Below, in pieces: positions 42,731-49,602 of a stretch of 49,602 nt of DNA. Under the pieces are notes generated by a model. The model was given only the letters and a program-made list of their open reading frames with translations, was not told where the DNA came from and ran no database searches. The translations under genes and the position numbers were made by a program. This stretch comes from Clostridiales bacterium (lineage in GTDB: Bacteria; Bacillota; Clostridia; Oscillospirales; Acutalibacteraceae). The stretch lies in NCBI GenBank assembly GCA_019418545.1, contig DYBQ01000012.1, forward strand, positions 1-49,602, written 5' to 3'. Positions within the stretch are counted from its first letter, which is position 1; the number at the start of each line of letters is the position of its first letter.

Positions 42731-43714
42731 ATGCCCACTGTTTATCTGGTAATCCCCTGTTATAACGAAGAAGAAGTCCTCCCTGAAACCAACCGGCGTC
42801 TCACAGAAAAACTGAAAACAATGGCGGCACAGGGACTGGCGGATGACAAAAGCCGTATTTTATATGTAGACGATGGAAGCCGGGATAAAACCTGGAGCCT
42901 GATTCAGGAATATCACGAAGCAAATCCTGTGGTACGGGGGATTAAACTGGCCCATAATCGCGGACATCAAAATGCCCTGTTGGCAGGCTTGATGACGGCT
43001 ATGCAGGACTGTGACTGTGCCATTAGTCTCGATGCTGATTTACAGGATGACGTGGATGCCATTGATGAGTTTGTGAAAAAATATTTGGACGGCTGTGACG
43101 TGGTATATGGTGTCCGCAATAAACGGGATACGGATACGTTTTTTAAGCGCTTTACAGCAGAAGGCTTTTATAAAGTGATGAAGCTGTTGGGAGCAGATAT
43201 TGTATTTAACCATGCTGATTATCGATTGATGAGCCGTCGGGCCTTGGAGGGCCTTTCCGAATACCGGGAGGTCAATCTGTTCCTGCGGGGAATTGTGCCG
43301 CTGATTGGCTACCGCAGCGACTATGTATACTATGACCGCCATGAACGTTTCGCCGGAGAATCCAAGTATCCTTTGAAAAAAATGCTTTCTTTTGCAATGG
43401 ACGGGATTACTTCTTTTAGTGTAAAGCCCTTGAAGATGATTTCCAATTTGGGAATTCTCCTGTCAGTTCTCAGCGTTTTAGGATTGATATATGCACTCAT
43501 TTCCTACTTTACCAATAATGCTGTTGCTGGCTGGACTGCCATTGTTTCATCTATTTGGCTGCTGGGAGGCATCCAGCTGCTCTGTGTTGGTATGGTAGGG
43601 ACCTATGTGGGAAAAATCTACAGTGAAGTTAAAGCAAGGCCCCGTTTCCGCATTGAAACCAACTTGCAGGATGATGAATCTAACAAATCTCCTACTAACT
43701 CTTCCAAACAATAA
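42731..43714 (+). CDS. GT2 polyprenyl-phosphate glycosyltransferase (CsbB/GtrB-like)
   Basis: A 327-residue family 2 glycosyltransferase. The N-terminal domain has VIPCYNEEEVLPET, the nucleotide-binding YVDDGSRDKTW and the DADLQDD metal motif. Two C-terminal TM helices (about 232-256 and 268-292) anchor it, as in CsbB, GtrB and DPM synthases. It would charge undecaprenyl phosphate with a hexose or HexNAc for use by the YfhO protein outside. AAAGGAG precedes the ATG. It lies 33 bp after yfhO and ends at a strong terminator. Confidence 0.93.
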   Translation: MPTVYLVIPCYNEEEVLPETNRRLTEKLKTMAAQGLADDKSRILYVDDGSRDKTWSLIQEYHEANPVVRGIKLAHNRGHQNALLAGLMTAMQDCDCAISLDADLQDDVDAIDEFVKKYLDGCDVVYGVRNKRDTDTFFKRFTAEGFYKVMKLLGADIVFNHADYRLMSRRALEGLSEYREVNLFLRGIVPLIGYRSDYVYYDRHERFAGESKYPLKKMLSFAMDGITSFSVKPLKMISNLGILLSVLSVLGLIYALISYFTNNAVAGWTAIVSSIWLLGGIQLLCVGMVGTYVGKIYSEVKARPRFRIETNLQDDESNKSPTNSSKQ

Positions 43715-43762
43715 AAAGCGCCTGCGTGTAACAGTTAGTTTGCACGCAGGCGTTTTTGTTTT
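43715..43762. terminator. Bidirectional terminator after the GT2 gene
   Basis: CGCCTGCGTG (43719-43728) and CACGCAGGCG (43743-43752) form a 10-bp stem, followed by TTTTTGTTTT. The A-rich left side makes it usable by the convergent small gene. Confidence 0.9.
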
Positions 43763-43922
43763 AAGATTGCTTGTCTTTCGCAACTTCAGAAAGAAGAAAT
43801 AACATACTGGACTGGGCAGTCCTGCAGGCCATTTCCTCTGTTTCCTGCTGTGCTTTCTGCAACAGTCCAATACAGTCAGTAATCGCGTTGAAAAGGTGAA
43901 AATAAGCTGCTTGATAGTCCAT
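43761..43922 (-). CDS. Small 53-residue protein of unknown function
   Basis: A short gene of 53 codons starting MDYQAAYFHLFNAITDCIG and ending SEVAKDKQS. It is predicted to be almost entirely helical: after a Tyr/Phe-rich start comes LLQKAQQETEEMA, then a hydrophobic face (SSMLFLLSEVA). GAGGTGTGAT lies immediately before the ATG, a very strong ribosome site, and 8 bp separate it from the PH-domain gene upstream, so they form one operon. It ends exactly at the bidirectional terminator. The sequence resembles short Clostridial proteins of unknown role that often accompany other small genes. That resemblance is from memory. Confidence 0.72.
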   Translation of the reverse strand: MDYQAAYFHLFNAITDCIGLLQKAQQETEEMACRTAQSSMLFLLSEVAKDKQS

Positions 43923-43930
43923 ATCACACC

Positions 43931-45310
43931 TCAAAATTCAGATGATATTGCAAGATTTTCTTTTGCCCATTTTTGTGCTTTATCAAGAGGGATATGATAT
44001 AGCCGATATTGAGCAGTCCAGCCGCCTGTTGTCTGAATTACCAGCGTACATCGGCCGCTGATACGCTGGGCAGGATTTTGCAAAAACTGGACACCTGTGA
44101 TATGTGCCGGTAAAATTCGCGCCGAAAACAGAGTGAAAATACGGATTCCCCGGATATAAACAATGCCATCCCGGAAAGAAGCTTCTGACAGAAAATATCC
44201 CAGCAGGCGCATAGCAAAAAACCACACAGCAGGCAAAAATAGCAGTGGAAAAACCGGCATGAGAAAATCTAAAAAAGGAAGCATTCTTTCTTCCAGCAAA
44301 AGCAGCAGCAAAAAAATGGTAACCGGAAGCCATAAAAAAGAAAACCACGCTTTTCCATGAGGCTGCAAATCCGGTGTTTCCTCTTTTGGATAAAACCAGT
44401 TTAAAGCTGCTTTTTCCCTTTTTCCCAAAGAAGGATGCAGAATCACTTTCCCTCCTCCTGAAAGGAAGCCTTCTGCACGGAAAATCCCCAAAAAAGCCAT
44501 GGGAAGCGTTTGCAGCAGCACAGCAGAACCGAGAGAAGAAATTTGAATACTGGATTCTCTTCGTGGCCAAATTCCCATACGGAAATACAATCTGTCTTTT
44601 TGACGTTTCCAACTGAATGGCAAAAGCGCAAAAACTTCTTTTAAAAAAGCAATCGCCCATCCTGCCAAAAACAACCAGCTAATTCCCGCAATAGCCGGTG
44701 GGATTCCCAGTGCAATCAGCTGTACCCTCTGGTCGGCTGCATTTACAATCCTCTGTGCAATTTCTGTCCCTAAAAGGGAGCTGACAGAGCGAAAAAAAAC
44801 AGTTGCCAATAGCAATCCTGATGCCGGATTTGACAAAAGCGCCGCTGACAGCAGTGCTTTGGGAATCGACGCATGGCGATAATTCTGTTTATGAGGACGA
44901 GACACTCTCGGCGCATGACGTCTGAACAAAGGGAACCATTCGCTTCCTGAAGCCGGTACACCGGGCTGAAAAAACACAGCGCCTGTCAATAACCCTATTG
45001 GAGAAGTCTCCCGCTGCAGATGAATCGCCCATCGTTTTGGAAGCACCGTAATTTTGCGTAAAAACAAGCCCGAGCGAAAATAATAGCTGTCATCCAAAAC
45101 TCTCCACCTTGATTGCTGCCATAATAAAGTAAAATATACTATCAAAGCGGAAGAACCTCCCAAAATAGAAGGAGAGGGGCTTGCCCCGCGAAGCAAAGCC
45201 TGAACCAGTGGAAGAAAAAATACCGGAAGCACCCGAATAAAAGTCTTTTTAAAATATAGCGGGTGCAAATGGCGGTTATCTTTTTGAAAATGAAAACGGA
45301 TAGCTTTCAT
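43931..45310 (-). CDS. PH-domain (YdbT-like) membrane protein
   Basis: A 459-residue membrane protein with TM pairs separated by bacterial PH (bPH2) domains, the layout of YdbT. Hydrophobic pairs lie at about 28-65, 195-235 and 350-395. PH-like segments follow each pair: WRVLDDSYYFRSGLFLRKI, RLYFRMGIWPRRESSIQISS and GIVYIRGIRIFTLFSARILP. The third ends with FLQNPAQRISGRCTLVIQT. I chose the ATG at 45310, after AAAGGAAGAG. In Bacillus YdbS-YdbT relate to bacteriocin resistance and envelope stress; the partner ydbS is absent here. Confidence 0.82.
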   Translation of the reverse strand: MKAIRFHFQKDNRHLHPLYFKKTFIRVLPVFFLPLVQALLRGASPSPSILGGSSALIVYFTLLWQQSRWRVLDDSYYFRSGLFLRKITVLPKRWAIHLQRETSPIGLLTGAVFFQPGVPASGSEWFPLFRRHAPRVSRPHKQNYRHASIPKALLSAALLSNPASGLLLATVFFRSVSSLLGTEIAQRIVNAADQRVQLIALGIPPAIAGISWLFLAGWAIAFLKEVFALLPFSWKRQKDRLYFRMGIWPRRESSIQISSLGSAVLLQTLPMAFLGIFRAEGFLSGGGKVILHPSLGKREKAALNWFYPKEETPDLQPHGKAWFSFLWLPVTIFLLLLLLEERMLPFLDFLMPVFPLLFLPAVWFFAMRLLGYFLSEASFRDGIVYIRGIRIFTLFSARILPAHITGVQFLQNPAQRISGRCTLVIQTTGGWTAQYRLYHIPLDKAQKWAKENLAISSEF

Positions 45311-45433
45311 AAAAAACTCTTCCTTTCCCCTTTTTGGAAGAGAACGCATGCCAGATTTTCCACAGCTTTTATAAATTCAGTGGATAACCTTCCCAAGAGG
45401 GCTGCATTTCTTATCTTCCCCAAAATTCACGCA

Positions 45434-46048
45434 TTATGACATTGAAAAATCTGCCAGCAAATCCAAACGCAAAACCCGAATTTCCCGATAATGAGTCTCA
45501 ATCCAGCCAAGTCGTGCAAATTTACGCAAAATACGATTTACAGTGACCCGGGAAGCTCCAATTCTCGTACCAAGTTCTTCGTCCGTGCAAAAAATACTGG
45601 CAGCTTTGTCTTGAACCGTTTCTACCAAAAAACGGGCAATACGTTTGTCAGCTTGTAAAAACGCCATACTGTCCACCTGTGCCGTTAATAGCCTGACTCG
45701 TTCTGATAGCGCCTGCATCAAAGCAAAAGCAAATTCAGGATGTTTTTGAATGTGTGTCGTGAGAATTTCGCGGGAAACTGCAACAATTTCTGATTTTTCC
45801 AGCACCCTTGCCGAAGAAACCCGAGGCTGCCTGTCAAAAAAAGCAGCTTCTCCAAAAACACCGCCTTCGCTCTGGATTCGCAGGGTTTTTTCTCCTCCGT
45901 TTTCCGAGTTCATATAAATTTTCACGCTGCCCCTTTTTAAGTAATAAAGTCTGTCGGCAATATCTCCCTGCCAATAAACTGCAGAGCCTTTTTGATAAAC
46001 AAGCGTAGGAGCCAATGTTTCGAGAATTTTCCAGCTGTTGTTATTCAT
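45434..46048 (-). CDS. Crp/Fnr-family transcriptional regulator
   Basis: A 204-residue regulator with an N-terminal cyclic-nucleotide-binding-like barrel (about 15-110; GDIADRLYYLKRGSVKIYM, FGEAAFFDRQPRVSSARVLE) and a C-terminal winged helix whose recognition region is LGTRIGASRVTVNRILRKF. There is no N-terminal Cys cluster, so it is not Fnr-like. The barrel lacks the exact cAMP-binding RSS motif, so the ligand is unknown. AAAGGAGAT precedes the ATG at 46048. It is divergent from leuC and upstream of the PH-domain gene on the same strand. Confidence 0.9.
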   Translation of the reverse strand: MNNNSWKILETLAPTLVYQKGSAVYWQGDIADRLYYLKRGSVKIYMNSENGGEKTLRIQSEGGVFGEAAFFDRQPRVSSARVLEKSEIVAVSREILTTHIQKHPEFAFALMQALSERVRLLTAQVDSMAFLQADKRIARFLVETVQDKAASIFCTDEELGTRIGASRVTVNRILRKFARLGWIETHYREIRVLRLDLLADFSMS

Positions 46049-46124
46049 AACAATCTCCTTTTGGAGTAAATCTCTTTGTATCCATATAGAATCCACGTAC
46101 AGTCTGGGATATCTTCTTGATTAA

Positions 46125-46154
46125 ATTGTATCATATTTTACATTCTTTTTGCAA
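46125..46154 (-). promoter_or_regulatory. Promoter of the Crp/Fnr regulator
   Basis: On the minus strand TTGCAA (46149-46154), an 18-nt spacer and TACAAT (46125-46130). Confidence 0.5.
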
Positions 46155-46204
46155 GAGCTGCTATATACTCAAAATAAGAGAATAAACCGAAGGAGGATTT
46201 CCAC

Positions 46205-47470
46205 ATGGGAATGACAATGACACAGAAGATTCTGGCCGCCCATGCCGGACTAGATAAGGTAGAAGCCGGCCAGCTTATTGAAGCAAAATTGGATATGGTT
46301 TTGGGAAATGATATTACCAGCCCGGTGGCTATTAACGAATTTGAAAAGTGCGGAGCCTGCTCCGTTTTTGACAAAGACCGCATCGCTCTGGTACTGGACC
46401 ACTTTGTACCCAACAAGGATATCAAAGCTGCCGAACAATGCCGACAGACCCGGAATTTTGCCGGAAAATATGACATCACTAACTTTTTTGATGTGGGACA
46501 GATGGGCATTGAACACGCCCTTCTGCCAGAACAGGGCATTGTGGGACCTGGCGACTGTGTGATTGGTGCCGATTCCCACACTTGTACCTATGGGGCACTG
46601 GGAGCTTTTTCCACTGGCGTAGGCTCCACCGACATGGCCGCTGGTATGATTACCGGAAAAGCTTGGTTCAAGGTGCCTTCCGCTATCAAAGTAGTATTGA
46701 AGAACAAACCCACCGGCTTTGTGGCAGGTAAAGACGTGATTTTGCACTTGATTGGTGAAATTGGTGTAGATGGCGCTTTGTATCAGTCTTTGGAGTTTAC
46801 TGGTGACGGTGTCGCTTCCCTTTCCATGGACGACCGCCTTTGTATTGCCAACATGGCCATTGAAGCCGGCGCAAAAAACGGTATTTTCCCCGTGGATGAT
46901 GTGACCCGTGCTTATTGTGAAGGCCGTTTCCGTCGTACCCCGGTGGAATATCAGGCCGATGAGGATGCAGAGTATACCCGTGTAGTGGAAATCGATTTGG
47001 CAAAATTGCGTCCGACAGTATCCTTCCCGCATCTGCCGGAAAACACCCGTACCATTGACGAGATTGGCGAGACAGAGGTTAAAATTGACCAGAGCGTTAT
47101 TGGTTCCTGCACCAATGGCCGCATGGAAGATTTGCGTGCCGCTGCTGCCATTTTGAAAGGCCGTAAAGTTGCGAAAAACGTCCGCTGCATCGTAATTCCC
47201 GGTACTCAGCAAATCTATCTGGACGCCATGCACGAGGGTTTACTGGAAATCTTTATTAAAGCTGGCGCAGTAGTGAGCACCCCTACCTGTGGCCCATGTT
47301 TGGGCGGATATATGGGGATTTTGGGCAAGGGAGAGAAAGCAATTTCCACCACCAACCGGAACTTTGTTGGCCGCATGGGACATGTAGAGTCTGAGGTTTA
47401 TCTGGCAAGCCCTGCAGTAGCGGCTGCCAGCGCTGTCACTGGATATATTACCGACCCTGCCAAACTGTAA
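46205..47470 (+). CDS. leuC: 3-isopropylmalate dehydratase large subunit
   Basis: A 421-residue aconitase-superfamily subunit of the short LeuC2/homoaconitase type. The 4Fe-4S ligands are C302 (GSCTNGRMED), C362 and C365 (TCGPCLGG). GADSHTCTYGALGAF and NRNFVGRMGH are the substrate blocks. With LeuD it isomerises 2- to 3-isopropylmalate in leucine synthesis; a related substrate such as citramalate or homocitrate is possible. No leuA or leuB lies nearby. AAGGAGG precedes the ATG. leuD follows after 17 bp. Confidence 0.94.
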   Translation: MGMTMTQKILAAHAGLDKVEAGQLIEAKLDMVLGNDITSPVAINEFEKCGACSVFDKDRIALVLDHFVPNKDIKAAEQCRQTRNFAGKYDITNFFDVGQMGIEHALLPEQGIVGPGDCVIGADSHTCTYGALGAFSTGVGSTDMAAGMITGKAWFKVPSAIKVVLKNKPTGFVAGKDVILHLIGEIGVDGALYQSLEFTGDGVASLSMDDRLCIANMAIEAGAKNGIFPVDDVTRAYCEGRFRRTPVEYQADEDAEYTRVVEIDLAKLRPTVSFPHLPENTRTIDEIGETEVKIDQSVIGSCTNGRMEDLRAAAAILKGRKVAKNVRCIVIPGTQQIYLDAMHEGLLEIFIKAGAVVSTPTCGPCLGGYMGILGKGEKAISTTNRNFVGRMGHVESEVYLASPAVAAASAVTGYITDPAKL

Positions 47471-47487
47471 TTGAGAGGAGCTTTGCC

Positions 47488-47970
47488 ATGAATGCACACG
47501 GAACTGTTCATAAATACGGCGACAACGTGGATACCGACGTGATTATCCCCGCCCGCTATCTGAATACTTCTTCCCATAAAGAGCTTGCTGCCCACTGTAT
47601 GGAAGACATTGACAAGGAATTTGTTTCCCGAGTAAAAGAAGGGGATATTATTGTGGCCGAAAAGAACTTCGGCTGCGGTTCCTCTCGGGAGCACGCCCCC
47701 ATTGCCATCAAGGCCAGCGGCGTTTCCTGCGTGATTGCTTCCACCTTTGCCCGCATCTTCTACCGCAACGCCATCAATATCGGCCTTCCCATTCTGGAAT
47801 GTGATGCTGCATCACAGGAAATCCAGTCTGGCGACGACGTGGAGGTCAATTTTGACACCGGAGTTATTACCGACCACACCACTGGCAAGACCTATCAGGC
47901 TCAGCCCTTCCCGCCGTTCATTCAGAACATCATCAAGGCGGGCGGACTGCTCAACAGCATTGAGAAATAA
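47488..47970 (+). CDS. leuD: 3-isopropylmalate dehydratase small subunit
   Basis: A 160-residue swivelling-domain partner of LeuC. The substrate-recognition loop is VDTDVIIPARYL, and the catalytic-serine block is NFGCGSSREHAPIAIK, followed by FARIFYRNAINIGLP. AGAGGAG precedes the ATG. It ends the leuCD operon at a strong terminator. Confidence 0.95.
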   Translation: MNAHGTVHKYGDNVDTDVIIPARYLNTSSHKELAAHCMEDIDKEFVSRVKEGDIIVAEKNFGCGSSREHAPIAIKASGVSCVIASTFARIFYRNAINIGLPILECDAASQEIQSGDDVEVNFDTGVITDHTTGKTYQAQPFPPFIQNIIKAGGLLNSIEK

Positions 47971-47985
47971 CAGAAAAACAAATAG

Positions 47986-48029
47986 AAAACCGGCTGCTGT
48001 CTGAAAAATCAGGCGGCAGCCGGTTTTTT
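47986..48029. terminator. Terminator after leuCD
   Basis: AAAACCGGCTGC and GCAGCCGGTTTT pair, with an inner CTGA/TCAG helix and a T tract. The A-rich left side also allows use by the convergent lipoprotein gene. Confidence 0.85.
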
Positions 48030-48038
48030 AGCAATTGT

Positions 48039-49025
48039 TCAGGAATCACTCTTCATGCAGTAGGATGTATCATTTAATGTGAATGTAAGCGTATAAGGAG
48101 TTTCCTGTAATTTTTTCGGAACTTCTATCGCATAATAGGAGTTGAAGGTTGTTAAAGGCAAAAGATTGGGATAAGTGGTTAATGTACCACTATCCTCTGC
48201 GGTGGACCATCCGGTATAAGTATATCCTCCATCATAAGTGACAGAACAAGAGAGATAATCTCCAATATCATATCCTGCATCTGTTTCCAAATTGGTAAAA
48301 TCAAATTGACATACCAGATAGATGTTGTCTTTGTTTTTTACTTCATAATAACTATAAAACCCACTGGTATCGGAAGGATTGATGCGGGTTTGATAAGAGA
48401 TTTTTTTCAGTTTGATTTCCGCAAATCCTTCTTCCGTAATGGTATCGCCTACAGAAATTTCCGGTTTTGGCATGAGCTCCAAAAGTGCTTCAAAATCCTT
48501 ACCGACCTGTTCTGTCATCGTTTGAACAGTCTGATTCATAGTTTCGACATCCTGCGTATATATTTTATCGAGCATTTCTTTACAATAAGCCGCAATTCCC
48601 TGTAATTTTTTCCATGCAGGGCGATATTCTTCCGGTACTTTCTGACTATTATAATTTATGATTTGATAACACCATTGATAGTAAGCATCAAAAGAGTCGC
48701 AAAAATCCTCCATTTCATAAAGTTTTTTACCATTCTCTAACTCATCCAAATGTTCACTTAAATAGTCGCCACATGCTTTTGCAAGGTCAGAATATTCTCC
48801 AACTTTTTCTGACAAAAACATGGCGAAATCTTCGTCCGAATCGACTTTCAATTCCTCATACTCTTTGTCTTTTAGCGGATTTACAATCTCCGAAGCGTCT
48901 GTCTGCTGAGAGTTGGAAATAGCTGATTCTTCCACAACAGAAATGCTGCTGGAACTTGGTGCAGTGCAGGAAGAAAAAAACAAAACACAAGAAACAAGCA
49001 CAAAGAAAGTAAAAACTTTTTTCAT
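48039..49025 (-). CDS. Predicted lipoprotein of unknown function
   Basis: A 328-residue exported lipoprotein. The signal peptide ends at FSSC with the lipidated Cys at residue 20, followed by a Ser-rich linker. The middle (about 60-190) is helical and acidic. The C-terminal about 110 residues look beta-rich (AEIKLKKISYQTRI; NIYLVCQFDFTNLETDAG; TPYTLTFTLNDTSY), resembling the DUF4352/TarJ-like immunoglobulin folds of Clostridial lipoproteins, but I cannot assign a family. AGGAGGAG precedes the ATG at 49025. It is divergent from a small XRE regulator and shares a repeat operator with it. Confidence 0.82.
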   Translation of the reverse strand: MKKVFTFFVLVSCVLFFSSCTAPSSSSISVVEESAISNSQQTDASEIVNPLKDKEYEELKVDSDEDFAMFLSEKVGEYSDLAKACGDYLSEHLDELENGKKLYEMEDFCDSFDAYYQWCYQIINYNSQKVPEEYRPAWKKLQGIAAYCKEMLDKIYTQDVETMNQTVQTMTEQVGKDFEALLELMPKPEISVGDTITEEGFAEIKLKKISYQTRINPSDTSGFYSYYEVKNKDNIYLVCQFDFTNLETDAGYDIGDYLSCSVTYDGGYTYTGWSTAEDSGTLTTYPNLLPLTTFNSYYAIEVPKKLQETPYTLTFTLNDTSYCMKSDS

Positions 49026-49054
49026 ATAACTCCTCCTCAACAAATTGAATTTCA

Positions 49055-49060
49055 ATTATA
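49055..49060 (-). promoter_or_regulatory. -10 box of the lipoprotein gene
   Basis: TATAAT on the minus strand, 30 nt before the ATG and directly beside the repeat operator. No clear -35. Confidence 0.4.
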
Positions 49061-49098
49061 TTTTAGCGAGTTTTTCGCTAAAAGTCAATAGCGAAAAA
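49061..49098. promoter_or_regulatory. Three-half-site operator between the lipoprotein and XRE genes
   Basis: TTTTAGCGA (49061-49069) and TCGCTAAAA (49075-49083) form one perfect inverted repeat. TTTTTCGCTA (49071-49080) and TAGCGAAAAA (49089-49098) form a second that shares the middle half-site. The adjacent XRE protein is the likely binder. Confidence 0.75.
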
Positions 49099-49108
49099 CT
49101 TTCTACAT

Positions 49109-49114
49109 TATAAT
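49109..49114 (+). promoter_or_regulatory. -10 box of the XRE regulator
   Basis: TATAAT 10 nt after the repeat operator, about 33 nt before the start codon. The -35 position falls inside the operator, which would allow autorepression. Confidence 0.45.
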
Positions 49115-49146
49115 TTTGTCATTCTCTCAGGAAAGGAGTCATGGCT

Positions 49147-49359
49147 ATGTATCGGCGGATACGCGATCTGAGGGAAGACAAAGATTTAACGCAAACCCAA
49201 ATGGGAAAAATTTTGTCATGCAGTCAAAGAGTATACAGTAATTACGAACGTGGAGACATAGATATTCCCACTGCTGTACTCATCAAGCTTGCTGACTTCC
49301 ACAATGTATCAGTGGACTATTTGCTCAATCGCACAGACAACCCACATACTGCTCAATAA
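49147..49359 (+). CDS. Small XRE-family DNA-binding protein
   Basis: A 70-residue single-domain Cro/C1-type helix-turn-helix protein. The HTH is TQTQMGKILSCSQRVYSNYERG, with the typical VSVDYLLNRTD at the end. AAAGGAG lies 8 nt before the ATG at 49147; the in-frame ATG at 49141 is only 2 nt from it. It faces a lipoprotein gene across an operator with three TAGCGA half-sites, so it probably represses itself and that gene. Confidence 0.88.
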   Translation: MYRRIRDLREDKDLTQTQMGKILSCSQRVYSNYERGDIDIPTAVLIKLADFHNVSVDYLLNRTDNPHTAQ

Positions 49360-49375
49360 AAGCGTTTATCAAATC

Positions 49376-49417
49376 AAAAAAAGGTCTGAACGAGAAAATT
49401 CGTTCAGACCTTTTTTT
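49376..49417. terminator. Bidirectional terminator between the XRE gene and the tRNA
   Basis: AAGGTCTGAACGA (49381-49393) and TCGTTCAGACCTT (49400-49412) pair perfectly around a 6-nt loop, with A and T tracts on either side. Confidence 0.92.
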
Positions 49418-49493
49418 GGTGGGCCATCAGGGACTCGAACCCCGGACCGACCGGTTATGAGCCGGTTGCTCTAACCAACTGAGCTAGTGGCCC
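49417..49493 (-). tRNA. tRNA with CAU anticodon (Met or Ile2)
   Basis: A 77-nt cloverleaf including encoded CCA. The anticodon arm is ACCGG-CTCATAA-CCGGT, the D arm GCTC...GAGC, and the T arm CGGGG-TTCGAGT-CCCTG. The acceptor is GGGCCAC/ATGGCCC with a C.A mismatch at the seventh pair. CAU could mean elongator Met or Ile2 (lysidine-modified). The CTCATAA loop occurs in both types. Confidence 0.9.
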
Positions 49494-49515
49494 TCATTTT
49501 TTAAATAGAGAAAAT

Positions 49516-49545
49516 ACGGCAGGTATTAGATTTAATACCTGCCGT
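49516..49545 (-). terminator. Hairpin between the two tRNA genes
   Basis: ACGGCAGGTATTA and TAATACCTGCCGT form a perfect 13-bp stem with a 4-nt loop; on the minus strand ATTTTC follows. It probably terminates the tRNA-Asn transcript. Confidence 0.75.
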
Positions 49546-49550
49546 AACTC

Positions 49551-49602
49551 TGGCTCCCCAAGTTGGACTCGAACCAACGACCCTGCGATTAACAGTCGCA
49601 TG
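49551..49602 (-). tRNA. tRNA-Asn (GUU), cut by the window end
   Basis: The 3' part of a tRNA on the minus strand: anticodon arm GCGA-CTGTTAA-TCGC with anticodon GTT, T arm GTTGG-TTCGAGT-CCAAC, and encoded CCA at 49551-49553. The D arm and 5' acceptor strand lie beyond the window. Confidence 0.9.

Noticed and set aside
45356..45387. A replication origin suggested by DnaA-like boxes
   Set aside because: Only two imperfect boxes, no dnaA or dnaN nearby and no A/T-rich unwinding cluster.
1..49602. CRISPR arrays, insertion sequences, integrases or prophage genes
   Set aside because: I found no spaced direct-repeat array, no transposase or integrase motif and no phage structural gene.

Overview
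The window looks like a chromosomal segment of a Gram-positive Clostridia-type bacterium, probably a gut member of the Oscillospiraceae/Ruminococcaceae group. This is inferred from strong AGGAGG-type ribosome sites, frequent TTG and GTG starts, OmpR/HK pairs, a dlt-type cell-wall operon, a YfhO-type polymer glycosylation pair, glycogen genes and an L-fucose pathway. I cannot name a species. Almost everything is intact. I see no insertion sequence, prophage, CRISPR array or rRNA. Two tRNA genes lie at the right edge and the last one is cut by the window end.

Layout. 1-860: XRE-cupin regulator. 874-4772 (minus): malQ-glgP glycogen/maltodextrin operon. 5188-10144: response regulator, histidine kinase, membrane-anchored HtrA protease, then a lipoprotein. 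10176-11480: MTA/SAH nucleosidase and a cyclase-family hydrolase. 11775-14519: secA. 14578-15105 (minus): HD-domain protein. 15212-19286 (minus): fucI, sugar kinase and aldolase for L-fucose, with a divergent AraC regulator (19646-20491). 20633-23482: sodium-coupled amino-acid transporter, rsmE, SDR reductase. 23617-28514: lepA, a small membrane protein, hemW, MFS transporter.

28795-36938 is the most interesting part. A two-component system (28795-31093) is followed by a five-gene operon: an adenylation enzyme, a PLP fold-III decarboxylase, a small acyl carrier protein, an MBOAT acyltransferase and an SGNH-type membrane protein. It has the logic of dltABCD, but a decarboxylase is inserted between the adenylation enzyme and the carrier. 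It could therefore build a decarboxylated (omega-amino) acyl group on the carrier before esterifying it to a surface polymer. The promoter of the two-component system and the promoter region of this operon share a tandem 10-bp repeat. In both, exactly 31 nt separate the repeat from a TATACT -10 box, so the kinase pair probably controls the operon.

36974-39992: a divergent unknown membrane protein and an arsenic-type operon (ArsR, permease, Cys-rich thioredoxin-like protein, arsenate-reductase-like phosphatase). 40166-43714: a YfhO-type membrane glycosyltransferase and its GT2 partner, a second probable surface-polymer decoration system. 43761-46048 (minus): a 53-residue protein, a PH-domain membrane protein and a Crp/Fnr regulator. 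46205-47970: leuC-leuD. 48039-49359: a lipoprotein gene and a divergent small XRE regulator sharing a strong repeat operator. 49417-49602: tRNA with CAU anticodon and tRNA-Asn.

All assignments come from reading motifs and context by eye. No similarity search or structure prediction was run.
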